Notes: a model not told the origin generated them from the sequence alone. A stretch of 64,000 bases of DNA from an uncultured Rhodospirillaceae bacterium (GCA_945952105.1 CAMFGZ010000007.1:124001-188000), one strand, 5' to 3'; counted from the first letter of the stretch, positions 33,744-44,324 are shown. Program-made: numbers and translations.

Positions 33744-33873
33744 CCCCGTTCCTTCGAGCGGCTTGGCCAATAAGGGCATTGCCTCGGCTGCTTCGTAAGG
33801 ACTTTCCGGCCCTCTGCTCACGCAGCGGTCCGGGGCCGGCGCGCAAGCGCTAACCCTTTGAAAAGGAACAAAA

Positions 33874-34077
33874 ATGCCCAAGATGAAGACCAAGAGCGCG
33901 GCCAAGAAGCGTTTTCGCTTCACCGCGTCCGGCAAGGCAAAGCATGGGGTCGTGGGCAAGCGCCACGGCATGAGCAAGCGGGGCAACCGCTTCCTCCGTC
34001 AGGCGACCGGCATGGCCATCGTGTCCGAGCCGGATACCCGCATCCTGAAGCGCAACTTCTTCCCGTACGAGAGGTAG
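33874..34077 (+). CDS. rpmI: 50S ribosomal protein L35
   Basis: A 67-residue basic protein with the L35 signature [20 protein letters not shown] and [12 protein letters not shown]. It binds 23S rRNA in the large subunit. AAAAGGAACAAAAATG gives a clear start. rplT follows three bases after its stop, and the pair share an operon with a strong terminator. Confidence 0.97.
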   Translation: MPKMKTKSAAKKRFRFTASGKAKHGVVGKRHGMSKRGNRFLRQATGMAIVSEPDTRILKRNFFPYER

Positions 34078-34080
34078 ACC

Positions 34081-34437
34081 ATGGCACGCGTAAAGCGGGG
34101 CGTGGCTGCACACGCTCGTCACAAGAAGGTTCTCAAGCTCGCCAAGGGCTATCGCGGCCGCGCCAAGGCGGCGTTCCGCGTCGGCATCGAGAAGGTCGAG
34201 AAGGGCCTTCAGTATGCCTACCGCGACCGCCGCAACAAGAAGCGCGCGTTCCGTGGCCTCTGGATCCAGCGCATCAACGCTGCGACCCGCGAGCATGGCA
34301 TGACCTACTCGCAGTTCATGAACGGCATCATCAAGGCCGGGATCGAGATGGACCGCAAGGTCATGGCCGATCTCGCCGCGCGTGAGCCGGCTGCGTTCAA
34401 GGCTTTGGTCGACCAGGCCCAGGCCGCCCTCAAGTAA
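34081..34437 (+). CDS. rplT: 50S ribosomal protein L20
   Basis: A 118-residue L20. Conserved blocks are [28 protein letters not shown] and [28 protein letters not shown]20 is needed for early 50S assembly and, in several bacteria, represses its own operon through the leader RNA. Whether that occurs here is not shown. The terminator at 34482 ends the unit before pheS. Confidence 0.98.
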   Translation: MARVKRGVAAHARHKKVLKLAKGYRGRAKAAFRVGIEKVEKGLQYAYRDRRNKKRAFRGLWIQRINAATREHGMTYSQFMNGIIKAGIEMDRKVMADLAAREPAAFKALVDQAQAALK

Positions 34438-34481
34438 CGTCCGCATCGCCTTCACGGCGTAACGGATAGAAATCGTTAAGA

Positions 34482-34510
34482 GGGAGCCTGGACCACAGGC
34501 TCCCTTTTTT
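34482..34510 (+). terminator. Rho-independent terminator after rplT
   Basis: Stem GGGAGCCTG/CAGGCTCCC (34482-34490 with 34496-34504), loop GACCA, then TTTTTT (34505-34510). It separates rpmI-rplT from pheS-pheT, which start 27 bases downstream; it could also act as an attenuator for pheST. Confidence 0.92.
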
Positions 34511-34536
34511 CGTGTTCGGTTTCGAGAGTGGGAAAG

Positions 34537-35616
34537 ATGGACGATCTTTCGACGATTCGCAGCGAGGCGCTCGACGCCGTGCAGGCCGCCGCCGATCTCG
34601 GCGCGCTGGAGGCCGCCCGCGTGGCCGTGCTCGGCAAGAAGGGCAGCGTCACCGGCCTGATGAAGACGCTGGGCGGGCTCGCGCCCGAGCAGCGCAAGGA
34701 ATTCGGCGCGCGCGTGAACCAGCTCAAGGGCGAGATCGAAGCCGCGCTCGACGCGCGCAAGGGTTCGCTCGGCGCCGCCGCGCTTGAAGCCCGCCTCGCG
34801 GCCGAGAAGATCGACGTCACCCTGCCCGTGCGTCCCGTCGCGGAAGGCTCGCTGCATCCAATCGGCCAGGTTATGGACGAAGTCGGCGCCATCTTCGGCG
34901 AGATGGGTTTCACCTGGGCCGACGGTCCGGACATCGAGGACGACTGGCACAACTTCACCGCCCTCAACATCCCGCCGGACCATCCCGCGCGCCAGATGCA
35001 GGACACGTTCTATCTGCCGTCGCGCGCCGATGGCACGCCAATGGTGCTGCGCACGCATACGTCTCCGGTGCAGGCGCGCACGATGCTGAACAAGGACGTG
35101 CAGAAGCGGCTGGCCGACGGCGGCTCGCTGCGCATCATCGTGCCGGGTCGCACTTTCCGCATCGACAGCGACGCCACCCACACGCCGATGTTCCACCAGG
35201 TCGAGGGCCTGGTGATCGACCGCACGACCCACATGGGCCATCTCAAGGGCTGTCTGGTCGATTTCTGCCGCGCCTTCTTCGAGGTCGACGATCTGCCGCT
35301 GCGCTTCCGCCCCTCCTACTTCCCGTTCACCGAACCGTCGGCCGAGGTCGATATCGGCTGCTCGTGGAAGGACGGTGAGCTGAAGATCGGCGCCGGCGAT
35401 TCGTGGCTGGAAATCCTGGGCTCCGGCATGGTGCATCCCAACGTCATCGCCAATTGCGGCCTCGATCCCGCCGTCTATCAGGGCTTCGCCTTCGGCATGG
35501 GCATCGATCGCATCGCCATGCTGAAGTACGGCATCCCCGACCTGCGCGCCTTCTTCGACGCCGACCTGCGCTGGCTGCGCCATTACGGCTTCTCGGCTCT
35601 GGAGGCCGTGCGATGA
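34537..35616 (+). CDS. pheS: Phenylalanyl-tRNA synthetase alpha subunit
   Basis: A 359-residue class II synthetase subunit. The N-terminal coiled coil, [29 protein letters not shown] and the core motifs [22 protein letters not shown] and [22 protein letters not shown] are all present. It pairs with PheT as an alpha2-beta2 tetramer that charges tRNA-Phe. I chose the ATG at 34537; a GTG three codons earlier is possible. The stop overlaps pheT (ATGA). Confidence 0.97.
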   Translation: MDDLSTIRSEALDAVQAAADLGALEAARVAVLGKKGSVTGLMKTLGGLAPEQRKEFGARVNQLKGEIEAALDARKGSLGAAALEARLAAEKIDVTLPVRPVAEGSLHPIGQVMDEVGAIFGEMGFTWADGPDIEDDWHNFTALNIPPDHPARQMQDTFYLPSRADGTPMVLRTHTSPVQARTMLNKDVQKRLADGGSLRIIVPGRTFRIDSDATHTPMFHQVEGLVIDRTTHMGHLKGCLVDFCRAFFEVDDLPLRFRPSYFPFTEPSAEVDIGCSWKDGELKIGAGDSWLEILGSGMVHPNVIANCGLDPAVYQGFAFGMGIDRIAMLKYGIPDLRAFFDADLRWLRHYGFSALEAVR

Positions 35617-38012
35617 AGTTCACCCTGTCCTGGCTCAAGGAGCATCTCGACACCGACGCGACGCTCGTGCAGGTGCGCGACGCGCTGACCATGCTCGGCC
35701 TCGAGGTCGAGGGCATCACCGATCCGGCCGAAGCGCTCAAGGGCTTCGTCGTCGGCTACGTGGTCGAGGCGGTGCAGCATCCCAACGCCGATCGCCTGCG
35801 CGTCTGCAAGGTCGATACCGGCGCCGGCATCGTCCAAGTCGTCTGCGGCGCGCCCAACGCGCGCACCGGCATGAAGGGCATCTTCGCGCCGCCGGGCAGC
35901 TACATCCCCGGCACCGACCTGCACCTCAAGGTCGGCAAGATCCGGGGCGAAGAATCGAACGGCATGCTCTGCTCCTCGCGCGAGCTGCAGCTCGGCGACG
36001 ACCATAGCGGCATCATCGACCTGCCGGCCGAGACCGTGACCGGCATCCCCGCGGCCGAGGCGCTTGGCCTCGGCGACGCGGTGATCGAGATCAAGGTGAC
36101 GCCCAACCGCGGTGATTGCCTCGGCGTGCACGGCATCGCGCGCGACCTCGCCGCCGCCGGACTCGGCACGCTGAAGCCGGTGAAGGCCGACGCGATCAAG
36201 GGCACCTACGCGAGCCCGATCAAGTGGACGCACGGCTACGAGGCGAAGCCCGACAGCCCCTGCCCGATCGTGGTCGGCCGGCATTTCCGCGGCGTGAAGA
36301 ACGGCCCCTCGCCCGACTGGCTGCAGCGCCGGCTGAAGGCGATCGGCCTGCGCCCGATCTCGACCCTGGTCGACATCACCAACCTCGTGACCTTCGACCT
36401 CAACCGGCCGCTGCACGTCTATGACGCGGCGAAGCTGTCGGGCGACCTGGTCATGCGCCAGGCGCGCGCGGGCGAGCAGACGCTGGCGCTCGATGGCAAG
36501 ACCTACACGCTCGATCCGGCGGTGTCGGTGATTGCCGATTCGAAGGCCGTGCATGGCATCGGCGGCATCATGGGCGGCGAGGAGACGGGCGTTCAGGAGA
36601 CCACGACCGAGGTGTTCCTCGAAGCCGCCTACTTCCAGCCGATCGGCATTGCCGCGTCGGGCCGCAAGCTCGGCATCCTGTCCGATGCGCGCTACCGCAA
36701 CGAGCGCGGCATCGATCCGCAATCGTGCTGGTGGGGTGCCGAGGTGGCGACGCGCCTGATCCTCGAACTCTGCGGCGGCGAGTGCAGCGAGATCGTGTCG
36801 AGCGGCGTGATGCCGGCCTGGCAGCGCAGCTACGACCTGCGCACCGATCGCGTGAAGACGCTGACCGGCATCGACGTGCCGGGCGCGGAGACCGCCTCCA
36901 TCCTGAAGAAGCTCGGCTTCGAGGTGAGCGGCAGCGGCCCGTGGACCGCTGCCGTGCCGTCGTGGCGCCCCGACATCGTGGGCGAGGCGGACCTCGTCGA
37001 GGAAGTCACGCGAGTCTTCGGCTTCGACAACATCCCGACGACCTCGCTGCCGCGTCTTTCGACGACGTCGAAGCCGGTGCGCGACGCTCTGCAGCGGCGC
37101 GTGCCGCAGGCCCGCCGGGCGCTGGCCGCGCGCGGCCTGAACGAGGCCGTCACCTGGTCGTTCCTGCCGTTCAAGAAAGCCGAGCGCTTCGGCGGCGGCC
37201 AGGCCGACCTGCGCCTGCTGAACTCGATCGACGCCACGCTCGACACGATGCGCCCCTCGATCCTGCCGAACCTGATCGACGCGGCGTCGCGCAACGAGGC
37301 ACGCGGCCTCGCCGATCCGGCGCTGTTCGAGGTCGGCCCGCAGTACAAGGATGCGACGCCGCAGGGCCAGCGGATGGTCGCCTCCGGCATCCGCCATCAC
37401 GCGGCCGTGCCGCGCAACTGGGCGGGCCCGGCCCGCACCGTCGACGCCTTCGACGCCAAGGCCGATGCGCTGGCCGTGCTGGCGGCCATCGGCGCGCCCG
37501 ACACGATCGCCGCCCATGGCGGCACGGCGCCCAGCTGGTATCACCCCGGCCGCTCCGGCGCGCTGAAGCTCGGCGACCGGGTGATGGCCTATTTCGGCGA
37601 GCTGCATCCCGAGATCGTCGCGGAAGCCGACCTCAAGGGTCCCGTCAGCGCCTTCGAGGTCTACCTCGACGCGCCGCCGCTGCCCAAGGCGAAGGCCACC
37701 AGGGCGCGGCCGAAGCTCGTCCTGTCGCCGTTCCAGCCCGTCGAGCGCGACTTCGCGTTCCTGGTCGATGCCGGCGTCGAGGCGGAGAAGCTGGTGCGCG
37801 CCGCGCGCAACTCCGACAAGGTGCTGATCACGGGCGCGCGCGTGTTCGACGTTTATGCCGGCAAGGGCGTGCCCGAAGGCCAGAAGTCGCTCGCCATCGC
37901 GGTGACCTTGCAGCCGATGGAACGCACGCTGACCGATGCCGAGATCGAGGCCGTGTGCAACAAGATCGTGGCGCAGGTGACCAAGGTCACGGGTGCCGTG
38001 TTGCGTGGTTAG
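35613..38012 (+). CDS. pheT: Phenylalanyl-tRNA synthetase beta subunit
   Basis: A 799-residue beta subunit, standard length. It begins [18 protein letters not shown]. It carries the tRNA-binding (EMAP-like) domain with [12 protein letters not shown], and the B3/B4 editing domain around residues 210-400. The B5 and class II-like core follow, and the C-terminal FDX-ACB anticodon domain comes last ([15 protein letters not shown] onward). The overlap with pheS ensures matched synthesis. lepA follows six bases later, which suggests read-through into lepA. Confidence 0.97.
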   Translation: MKFTLSWLKEHLDTDATLVQVRDALTMLGLEVEGITDPAEALKGFVVGYVVEAVQHPNADRLRVCKVDTGAGIVQVVCGAPNARTGMKGIFAPPGSYIPGTDLHLKVGKIRGEESNGMLCSSRELQLGDDHSGIIDLPAETVTGIPAAEALGLGDAVIEIKVTPNRGDCLGVHGIARDLAAAGLGTLKPVKADAIKGTYASPIKWTHGYEAKPDSPCPIVVGRHFRGVKNGPSPDWLQRRLKAIGLRPISTLVDITNLVTFDLNRPLHVYDAAKLSGDLVMRQARAGEQTLALDGKTYTLDPAVSVIADSKAVHGIGGIMGGEETGVQETTTEVFLEAAYFQPIGIAASGRKLGILSDARYRNERGIDPQSCWWGAEVATRLILELCGGECSEIVSSGVMPAWQRSYDLRTDRVKTLTGIDVPGAETASILKKLGFEVSGSGPWTAAVPSWRPDIVGEADLVEEVTRVFGFDNIPTTSLPRLSTTSKPVRDALQRRVPQARRALAARGLNEAVTWSFLPFKKAERFGGGQADLRLLNSIDATLDTMRPSILPNLIDAASRNEARGLADPALFEVGPQYKDATPQGQRMVASGIRHHAAVPRNWAGPARTVDAFDAKADALAVLAAIGAPDTIAAHGGTAPSWYHPGRSGALKLGDRVMAYFGELHPEIVAEADLKGPVSAFEVYLDAPPLPKAKATRARPKLVLSPFQPVERDFAFLVDAGVEAEKLVRAARNSDKVLITGARVFDVYAGKGVPEGQKSLAIAVTLQPMERTLTDAEIEAVCNKIVAQVTKVTGAVLRG

Positions 38013-38018
38013 GGTGAA

Positions 38019-39821
38019 ATGACCGACCTGTCGCTGATTCGCAATTTCTCGATCATCGCGCATATCGACCACGGCAAGAGCACGCTGGCCGACCGGCTGC
38101 TGCTGCGCTGCGGCGCCGTGACCGAGCGCGAATTCCAGGATCAGATGCTCGATTCGATGGACATCGAGCGCGAGCGCGGCATTACCATCAAGGCGCAGAC
38201 GGTGCGCCTCAACTACCCGGCGCAGGACGGCAAGACCTACGTGCTGAACCTGATGGACACGCCCGGCCATGTCGACTTTGCCTATGAAGTCAGCCGGTCG
38301 CTGGCGGCCTGCGAGGGCTCGCTGCTGGTGGTCGATGCCAGCCAGGGCGTCGAGGCCCAGACGCTGGCCAATGCCTATCACGCGATCGACGCCAACCACG
38401 AGATCATCCCGGTCCTGAACAAAATCGACCTGCCCTCGGCCGAGCCCGAGCGGGTCTGCCGCGAGATCGAGGACGTGGTCGGCATCGACACGTCGGAGGC
38501 GGTGAAGGTTTCGGCCAAGACCGGCATCGGCATCGACGACCTGCTTGAGGCGATGGTCAAGCGCCTGCCGCCGCCCAAGGGCGACCGCGACGCGCCGTTG
38601 AAGGCGCTGCTGGTCGACAGCTGGTACGACCCGTATCTCGGCGTCGTGACCCTGGTGCGCGTGCAGGACGGCGTGCTGCGCAAGGGCATGAAGATCCGCA
38701 TGATGGCCGCCGCCGCGGCCTACGACCTCGACAAGGTCGGCGTGTTCAAGCCCAAGCCCACGGACGTGGCCGAGCTCGGCCCGGGCGAGATCGGCTTCAT
38801 CATCGCCGGCATCAAGACCATCGCCGACTGCAAGGTCGGCGACACGATTACCGACGACCGCAAGCCCGCGACCGAGATGTTGTCGGGCTTCAAGCCGAGC
38901 GTCCCGGTGGTGTTCTGCGGCTTGTTCCCGGCCGACGCCGCCGAGTTCGAGACGCTGCGCGAATCGCTCTCCAAGCTGCGCCTCAACGACTCCTCGTTCC
39001 ACTTCGAGGCCGAGACCAGCGCGGCCCTGGGTTTCGGCTTCCGCTGCGGCTTCCTGGGCCTCCTGCATCTCGAGATCGTGCAGGAGCGGCTGGAGCGCGA
39101 GTTCAACCTCGACCTCGTCACGACCGCCCCGTCGGTCGTCTACAAGGTCAAGATGGTCGACGGCACGTCGATGGAGCTGCACAACCCGGCGGACTATCCC
39201 GACCCGATGAAGATCGAGTCGATGCAGGAGCCGTGGATCAAGGCCACGATCATCACGCCCGACGAGCATCTGGGCTCCGTGCTGACGCTCTGCCAGGAAC
39301 GGCGCGGCCAGCAGATCGAACTCACCTATGCCGGCACGCGCGCCATGGCGGTCTATCGCCTGCCGCTGAACGAGGTCGTGTTCGATTTCTACGACCGGCT
39401 GAAGTCGATGACGCGCGGCTATGCCAGCTTCGACTACGAGATGGACGGCTACGAGGAGAGCGAGCTGGTGAAGCTCGCCATCCTGGTGAACGCCGAGCCG
39501 GTCGATGCGCTGTCGATGATCGTGCACAAGAACGCCGCCGAGAGCCGCGGCCGCCAGCTCTGCGAGCGGCTGAAGGACCTGATCCCGCGCCAGCTCTTCA
39601 AGATCGCCATCCAGGCCGCGATCGGCGGCCGGGTGATCGCGCGCGAGACGATCAGCCCGATGCGCAAGGACGTGCTGGCCAAGTGCTACGGCGGCGACAT
39701 CAGCCGCAAGAAGAAGCTTCTGGAGAAGCAGAAGAAGGGCAAGAAGCGCATGCGGCAGATCGGCGAGGTCGAGATCCCGCAGTCCGCCTTCATCGCCGCC
39801 CTCAAGATGGACAACCGCTAA
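38019..39821 (+). CDS. lepA: Elongation factor 4 (LepA)
   Basis: A 600-residue translational GTPase. G1 is [16 protein letters not shown]3 is MDTPGHVDF and G4 is NKIDLP. The C-terminal domain unique to LepA ends with [28 protein letters not shown]. It binds ribosomes, influences translocation or initiation, and is membrane-linked under some stresses. It is immediately downstream of pheST, a plausible single transcript. Confidence 0.98.
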   Translation: MTDLSLIRNFSIIAHIDHGKSTLADRLLLRCGAVTEREFQDQMLDSMDIERERGITIKAQTVRLNYPAQDGKTYVLNLMDTPGHVDFAYEVSRSLAACEGSLLVVDASQGVEAQTLANAYHAIDANHEIIPVLNKIDLPSAEPERVCREIEDVVGIDTSEAVKVSAKTGIGIDDLLEAMVKRLPPPKGDRDAPLKALLVDSWYDPYLGVVTLVRVQDGVLRKGMKIRMMAAAAAYDLDKVGVFKPKPTDVAELGPGEIGFIIAGIKTIADCKVGDTITDDRKPATEMLSGFKPSVPVVFCGLFPADAAEFETLRESLSKLRLNDSSFHFEAETSAALGFGFRCGFLGLLHLEIVQERLEREFNLDLVTTAPSVVYKVKMVDGTSMELHNPADYPDPMKIESMQEPWIKATIITPDEHLGSVLTLCQERRGQQIELTYAGTRAMAVYRLPLNEVVFDFYDRLKSMTRGYASFDYEMDGYEESELVKLAILVNAEPVDALSMIVHKNAAESRGRQLCERLKDLIPRQLFKIAIQAAIGGRVIARETISPMRKDVLAKCYGGDISRKKKLLEKQKKGKKRMRQIGEVEIPQSAFIAALKMDNR

Positions 39822-39828
39822 CTCGAAC

Positions 39829-40182
39829 TCAGGAAAGCCCGCCGCGCCGCCGGCGGGGGCGCGAACCGATCAGGAAGCCCGGCTCGGCGCGGCCGCTGTC
39901 GCGGCGGCCGATCCAGACCAGGACGAGGCCCAGCACCAGGAAGGCCGGCACCGCCGGCACGGTGAGCAGAGGCCGCATCATCCAGGTCCAGAGGATGCCC
40001 GACAGGTGGCGCCGCGCCGAGGTCTGGGTGTTGCCGAGCGAGGTCGGGTCGAGATGCGCCCACAGGCTGCCCAGGGTCGAGAAGGGATAGGCCCCCTCCG
40101 ACCACCAGGTGAGCAGGTCGTGCACGATTACTGCGACAGCCAGGGCCAGAAACAGCCAGCCCAGGGCACGAAACACGACCAT
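39829..40182 (-). CDS. Small predicted membrane protein
   Basis: A 117-residue protein with two hydrophobic segments (FRALGWLFLALAVAVIVHDLL near the N-terminus and LTVPAVPAFLVLGLVLVWIG in the middle) and an Arg-rich C-terminus. The start ATG at 40182 follows GGGGAG. I do not recognise a family. It converges with lepA, with seven bases between them, and lies upstream of the tRNA-Ser promoter region. Confidence 0.6.
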   Translation of the reverse strand: MVVFRALGWLFLALAVAVIVHDLLTWWSEGAYPFSTLGSLWAHLDPTSLGNTQTSARRHLSGILWTWMMRPLLTVPAVPAFLVLGLVLVWIGRRDSGRAEPGFLIGSRPRRRRGGLS

Positions 40183-40249
40183 TACTCCCCCAAGCACCGG
40201 TCAGCTACCGGGCCGAACCTAGCCAAGCCGGCGGGACCGGGGAAGGACG

Positions 40250-40277
40250 TTGCCCAAACCATCCACCGATGTATAAG
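40250..40277 (+). promoter_or_regulatory. Promoter of tRNA-Ser
   Basis: TTGCCC (40250-40255) and TATAAG (40272-40277) are separated by 16 bases and lie 22 bases before the tRNA. The arrangement fits a stable-RNA promoter. Confidence 0.6.
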
Positions 40278-40298
40278 AGCGGCCAACCGCGCGCTTGG

Positions 40299-40388
40299 GG
40301 ACAGGTGGCCGAGCGGTTTAAGGCACACGCTTGGAAAGCGTGCGTGGTGTAACAGCCACCGCGGGTTCGAATCCCGCCCTGTCCGCCA
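40299..40388 (+). tRNA. tRNA-Ser (anticodon GGA)
   Basis: A 90-base class II tRNA. The acceptor stem pairs GGACAGG with CCTGTCC. The anticodon stem-loop is CACGC-TTGGAAA-GCGTG, giving anticodon GGA (reads UCC and UCU). There is a long variable arm, the T-arm GCGGGTTCGAATCCCGC, and an encoded CCA at 40386-40388. Confidence 0.97.
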
Positions 40389-40819
40389 TTACGTCTACGA
40401 ATCTTCCCTCCGTGGCGATGGACCCTGGCGAAGAGTTCCGGTTCGGGACCTTTCCCTGCGCAAGACAACCACCGTGCGCTGCATAGTCGCCTTCAGAAAT
40501 GTACGGTCCGGCGCTTTTGGCGCCCATTTTTCGGGCCGGCGATTGTCGAGTGGTTGTTTCCGATTCATGCAAACAAGCCCCAGCCCCCTTTCACCGGTCG
40601 TCGCAGCCTTACACGGGTATCCCGATTCCCTGCGACGTGGCTCGGCGACGCCGTCGCAGTGCAACATCGCGCCTCCGCCACCCAACCGATCTCGCGCACG
40701 AACGATTCGACTTTCTGAGCCGCGCTCGACTTTCTGAGCCCCCGCCTCGACCTTCTCACGAAGTACAAACGAGCGCGGCATCGATCACCAGCACGCCAGC
40801 GTCGCGGCATTCGAGCGCC
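40389..40819. other. Intergenic region with a short direct repeat, no gene supported
   Basis: About 430 bases between the tRNA and the first ABC substrate-binding gene. TCGACTTTCTGAGCC occurs twice in tandem (40707-40721 and 40726-40740, period 19). Reading frames here show no coherent protein and no ribosome-binding site. tRNA 3' ends are common integration sites, but I see no integrase or repeated tRNA end. Confidence 0.5.
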
Positions 40820-41860
40820 TTATTCGATCACCTCGTCGGCGCGACTGAGGAAAGTCGGCGGCAGCGCGATGCCCAGCGACCGGGCCGTCTTGAGATTGAC
40901 GACCATCTCGTAGCTCGTCGGCCGTTGGACCGGCAGATCGCGGGGCTGCGCGCCCTTGAGGATGCGGCCGGCATAGGCACCCAGCCAGCGATACATCTCT
41001 GGCCAACTGGTGCCATAGCTCGCAAGGCCCCCGTCGACGGTGAAGTCGCGAACAGGAAACATCGCGGGCAGGCGGCGCGCCGCAGCAAGTGCCAGGATTT
41101 TCTCGCGCCGACTGATGAAGAAGCTGTCGATCGCGACCGCGAGCCCGTCGGTTGCTTCGGTCAGCGTGGCGAACGCCGACGCGATCTCGCCGTCGGAACG
41201 CGCGTTCAGGATCGTGAGCCGAAGACCAAGCGCCGTCGCGGCCTGCTCGGCATCGCGCACCTGGTCGGCTACGCCAGGCATGGAAGGATTGACCATCAGC
41301 GCGACCGCTTTTGCGGACGGGAGCATCTCATGCAGCAGATCAATTCGCTTGCCTTCGAGCGAAGACGACAACAGCACCATGCCGGTCCTGTTGCCGCCGG
41401 GCCGAGCGAGCGTGTCGACAATCCCCAGCGCCACCGGATCCGTTCCGATCATGAAGACGGTCGGCACGGTCGAGGTCGCGGCCTTGGCGGCGATCGGCAC
41501 CGCCGTGCCGCCCACGGCAGCGAGAAGCGCGGGCTTGCTCTTAACCAGCTCGGCCGCGAGGGCGGAAAGAAGGTCATAGTTTCCGTCCGCCCAGCGAGCA
41601 TCGATCGTGACGTTCCGGCCCTCGACAAAGCCCTCGGTCTTGAGCCCTTCGCGAAACGCTGCCAGCAGATTGGCGTCGGTGGCAAGTGACCGACCGCAGA
41701 GATAGGCGATGCGCGGCATCGTCTCTGACTGCGCCTGCGCGGCAAGGCCGGCGGTGCCGACGGCTAGCGCTACACCAACCACTTGTCGGCGCGACAAGAC
41801 ACCGTCGCGCCCGGATAGCCTCACACTTTGTGTCATCACACTTCCCCGACCGAACGACAC
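40820..41860 (-). CDS. Orphan ABC transporter substrate-binding protein 1
   Basis: A 346-residue protein of the ABC_sub_bind type (TrpX-like). It has an N-terminal hydrophobic stretch (residues about 24-42) ending near AQAQSE, then PRIAYLCGRSLATDANLLAAFREGLKTEGF. The C-terminus MVVNLKTARSLGIALPPTFLSRADEVIE is shared by all three paralogs here. It would bind a small ligand in the periplasm, but no permease or ATPase gene is nearby. Transport partners are elsewhere, or the protein works as a sensor. Confidence 0.85.
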   Translation of the reverse strand: MSFGRGSVMTQSVRLSGRDGVLSRRQVVGVALAVGTAGLAAQAQSETMPRIAYLCGRSLATDANLLAAFREGLKTEGFVEGRNVTIDARWADGNYDLLSALAAELVKSKPALLAAVGGTAVPIAAKAATSTVPTVFMIGTDPVALGIVDTLARPGGNRTGMVLLSSSLEGKRIDLLHEMLPSAKAVALMVNPSMPGVADQVRDAEQAATALGLRLTILNARSDGEIASAFATLTEATDGLAVAIDSFFISRREKILALAAARRLPAMFPVRDFTVDGGLASYGTSWPEMYRWLGAYAGRILKGAQPRDLPVQRPTSYEMVVNLKTARSLGIALPPTFLSRADEVIE

Positions 41861-41950
41861 TCTACAAGCCGCTGGAACGACGTCCAGATCCGCGGCAATG
41901 CCGACGCGAGCAGCTCTCAGGCCTTCAACACGGCCCGGCGAATAGGCGGC

Positions 41951-42925
41951 TCATTCGATGACGTCGTCGGCAGCAAGCAACAGCTTCTGCGGGACCTCGA
42001 GACCCATCGCCCTCGCCGTCTTGAGATTAATGACGAGTTCGAACTTGGTTGGTTGAAGCACGGGCAGGTCGGCCACCTTCGCGCCCTTGAGGATGCGGCC
42101 AACGTAGAGACCCGCCTGGCGCCAGGTGTCGGCAATGACGGCGCCATAGCTGATCAAGCCGCCGAGTTCGACCGTCGGACGAGCGTCGAACATGGTGGGC
42201 AGCCTCGAGCGTGTTGTCAGTTCGGCGAGCTGTCGAGCGAGCAGGAAGCCAAAAGTCGGATCGACACCGACCAGGAGCACGTCGGCCTTGAGCTGCGCCA
42301 GCTTCCGGAAAGCCTCGTCGAGATCGCCGGCCGTGGTGGCGTTCAGGACGTGAAGATTGAGCCCCAGAGCCCTGGCCGCGGCCTGCGTGTCGGCGATCTG
42401 GCTTTCCGCAAGCGCATTCCGGGGATTGACCAACAGCGCGACCTCATTGGCGCGCGGTACGAGCTCACGCAGAAGTTCCAGCCGCTTCGACGACAGGGAG
42501 GCGCCGATGAAAGTCGCGCCGGTGACATTCCAGCCGGGTCGATTGAGGCTGGTCACGAGTCCGTCCGCCACCGGATCGCCGCCATAGGCAAAGACAATCG
42601 GGATGGTCGCCGTGACGGCCCTCGCCGCGCGTGTCGGCAACAGCCCACCTGTCGTCAGGATGACGGAAACCTTCCGTTCCGCCAGATCGGTCGCAAGGGC
42701 CGGCAACCGATCAACCTCGCCTTCGGCGCTGCGAGAAACGATCGTGACATTGCGGCCGTCGACAAAGCCCTCTTCGGCCAACCCCTTTGAGATCGCCGTC
42801 ATTCCCCAGTCGGGAATACGCGTCGACGACAGCAGTCCAACGGCCGGTCCCGACTGCTGCGTCAGCGCCGTACCCGAGCCGAAGACCGTGGCACCGAGGG
42901 AGCCAATGAGGGCACGTCGCTTCAT
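41951..42925 (-). CDS. Orphan ABC transporter substrate-binding protein 2
   Basis: A 324-residue paralog of the gene at 40820. The basic N-terminus MKRRALIGSLGATVFGSG is a signal peptide. The body carries FAYGGDPVADGLVTSLNRPGWNVTGATF and the C-terminal [29 protein letters not shown] chose the ATG at 42925 over the longer start because it gives a typical signal. It is separated from paralog 1 by 90 bases on the same strand. Confidence 0.85.
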   Translation of the reverse strand: MKRRALIGSLGATVFGSGTALTQQSGPAVGLLSSTRIPDWGMTAISKGLAEEGFVDGRNVTIVSRSAEGEVDRLPALATDLAERKVSVILTTGGLLPTRAARAVTATIPIVFAYGGDPVADGLVTSLNRPGWNVTGATFIGASLSSKRLELLRELVPRANEVALLVNPRNALAESQIADTQAAARALGLNLHVLNATTAGDLDEAFRKLAQLKADVLLVGVDPTFGFLLARQLAELTTRSRLPTMFDARPTVELGGLISYGAVIADTWRQAGLYVGRILKGAKVADLPVLQPTKFELVINLKTARAMGLEVPQKLLLAADDVIE

Positions 42926-43044
42926 CGCTCGAAGCCTATCACGCAAGCCATGCGGTTCAACCGACGCAGGACCCGATGGACCGCTTGGACCGGGTGCAGA
43001 AAACCGCCTAGTTTGCGCATGAGAACGTAAGGGCGAGTTTGGTG

Positions 43045-44013
43045 ATGAAGCGCCGCAAATTGAGCACCTTGGTCATTGGGGCGGTGGCGGCGCCTTCGGC
43101 GGCGCGTGCACAGCTACCGAAGCGAACGGCCCGCATTGGCCTTTTCCTGCCGCCGCCCAGAAATGCGGAGGTCGACGCCTTCATCGAAGGGCTTCGCGAT
43201 CTTGGGTGGGTCGAGGGGAAAAGCATGCACCTCGAATACCGCGACGCTGGCGGCGACGATAGCCGACTGCCGGCGTTGGCGACCGAGCTGGTCGCCCTGA
43301 ATGTCGACGTCCTCGTGACCGCCACGACCGCCGGCATTCTCGCCGCTCATCGCGCGACGACGACGATCCCGACCGTGATGCTCTCAGGCTACGACCTTGT
43401 GAGCCTGGGCCTGGCAAAGAGCCTGGCTCATCCCGGCGGCAACATCACGGGCCTGACCTTCTTCGTCACGGAGCTGGTCGTGAAGAGACTGGAGATTCTC
43501 AAGAACCTTGCTCCTTCGGCAGCGCGCGTGGGGTTGCTGCTGCTTCGAGGCAGTCCGCAGAACGGCGGCATAATGACTGCAATGACGACCGCAGCGCAGG
43601 CACTCAGTATTGAGCTGCGACCGATCGAGGTCGACGCTCTCGGGGACCTCGAAAGCGCGCTGTCAGCCGACGGCGCTCTGCGGATAGACGGGCTGGTGAT
43701 CACGGACACGAATCTGTTTCTCACCAATGCTTCTTCAGTCGCCGCGGCCGTCGCAAGGCACCGTCTGCCGTCGGTCGCCGCCCCCATGATCGCTTCCAAG
43801 GGAGCCCTGCTGGGGTACGGCGTGGACTTCACCGCAATGTTTCGCCACGGTGCCGTCCTCGTCGACAGGATATTGAAGGGGGCCGCTCCGTCGGAGATAC
43901 CGATCGAACAACCGACGAAGTTCAAGACCGTCGTCAATCTGAAAACCGCCAGGGCGCTCGGTGTGGAGATGCCACCGACGTTGCTCGCCAGCGCCGACGA
44001 GCTGGTCGAATAA
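43045..44013 (+). CDS. Orphan ABC transporter substrate-binding protein 3
   Basis: A 322-residue paralog, divergent from paralog 2. MKRRKLSTLVIGAVAAPSAARAQ is a signal peptide. Domain markers are RIGLFLPPPRNAEVDAFIEGLRDLGWVEG and the C-terminal TVVNLKTARALGVEMPPTLLASADELVE. TTG and GTG codons directly precede the chosen ATG and cannot be excluded. The 119-base divergent gap with paralog 2 could be a shared regulatory region. Confidence 0.85.
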   Translation: MKRRKLSTLVIGAVAAPSAARAQLPKRTARIGLFLPPPRNAEVDAFIEGLRDLGWVEGKSMHLEYRDAGGDDSRLPALATELVALNVDVLVTATTAGILAAHRATTTIPTVMLSGYDLVSLGLAKSLAHPGGNITGLTFFVTELVVKRLEILKNLAPSAARVGLLLLRGSPQNGGIMTAMTTAAQALSIELRPIEVDALGDLESALSADGALRIDGLVITDTNLFLTNASSVAAAVARHRLPSVAAPMIASKGALLGYGVDFTAMFRHGAVLVDRILKGAAPSEIPIEQPTKFKTVVNLKTARALGVEMPPTLLASADELVE

Positions 44014-44324
44014 GCTCCTGACTTCCGCTCCTCGCACTTGGCAGACCTTGCGCGACTTTGAACTCTGATCGCCTGCTCCAGTTCGGCGAGCCAGCCGACG
44101 GCCCGCTCGGAATGTCTCTCGCGCCTTGTCGGCAACCTCGTCAGTACCCTGCACGAAAATCAGGCCCATGATTGTCCCGGTGGAGGAGCCGGCCTCGGAA
44201 ACCACCACGATGTCGGCAAGCAGGGACCGAGAGCCGAACAGACAGAACATCCCTTTTTGTACTGAGCGGTCCCGAGGGATGGTAAATTCTCGCCACCCGC
44301 CCCGTCGCCCAGGACACTCACGAC
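44014..44324. other. Intergenic region, no gene supported
   Basis: About 310 bases between ABC protein 3 and the M20 amidohydrolase. On the minus strand a frame from 44250 begins MFCLFGSRSLLADIVVVSEAGSS and is open for about 50 residues, then runs under the ABC gene. It lacks a good ribosome site, so I treat it as non-coding or a remnant. CCGAGGGATGGTAAATTCTCG near 44270-44295 is AT-richer and may hold the promoter of the amidohydrolase. Confidence 0.4.

Noticed and set aside
35583..39527. Very long minus-strand open frame (about 1300 codons) opposite pheT and lepA
   Set aside because: It is an antisense artefact of high GC content. Both sense genes are complete, full length and carry all family motifs.
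40299..40388. Genomic island inserted at tRNA-Ser
   Set aside because: No integrase, no transposase and no repeated tRNA 3' end within the window; the following genes have host-like composition.
43428..44250. Minus-strand frames under and after ABC protein 3, including MFCLFGSRSLLADIVVV
   Set aside because: No ribosome site or recognisable domain, and the frames overlap a gene with clear family motifs. Kept only as a note in the intergenic entry.
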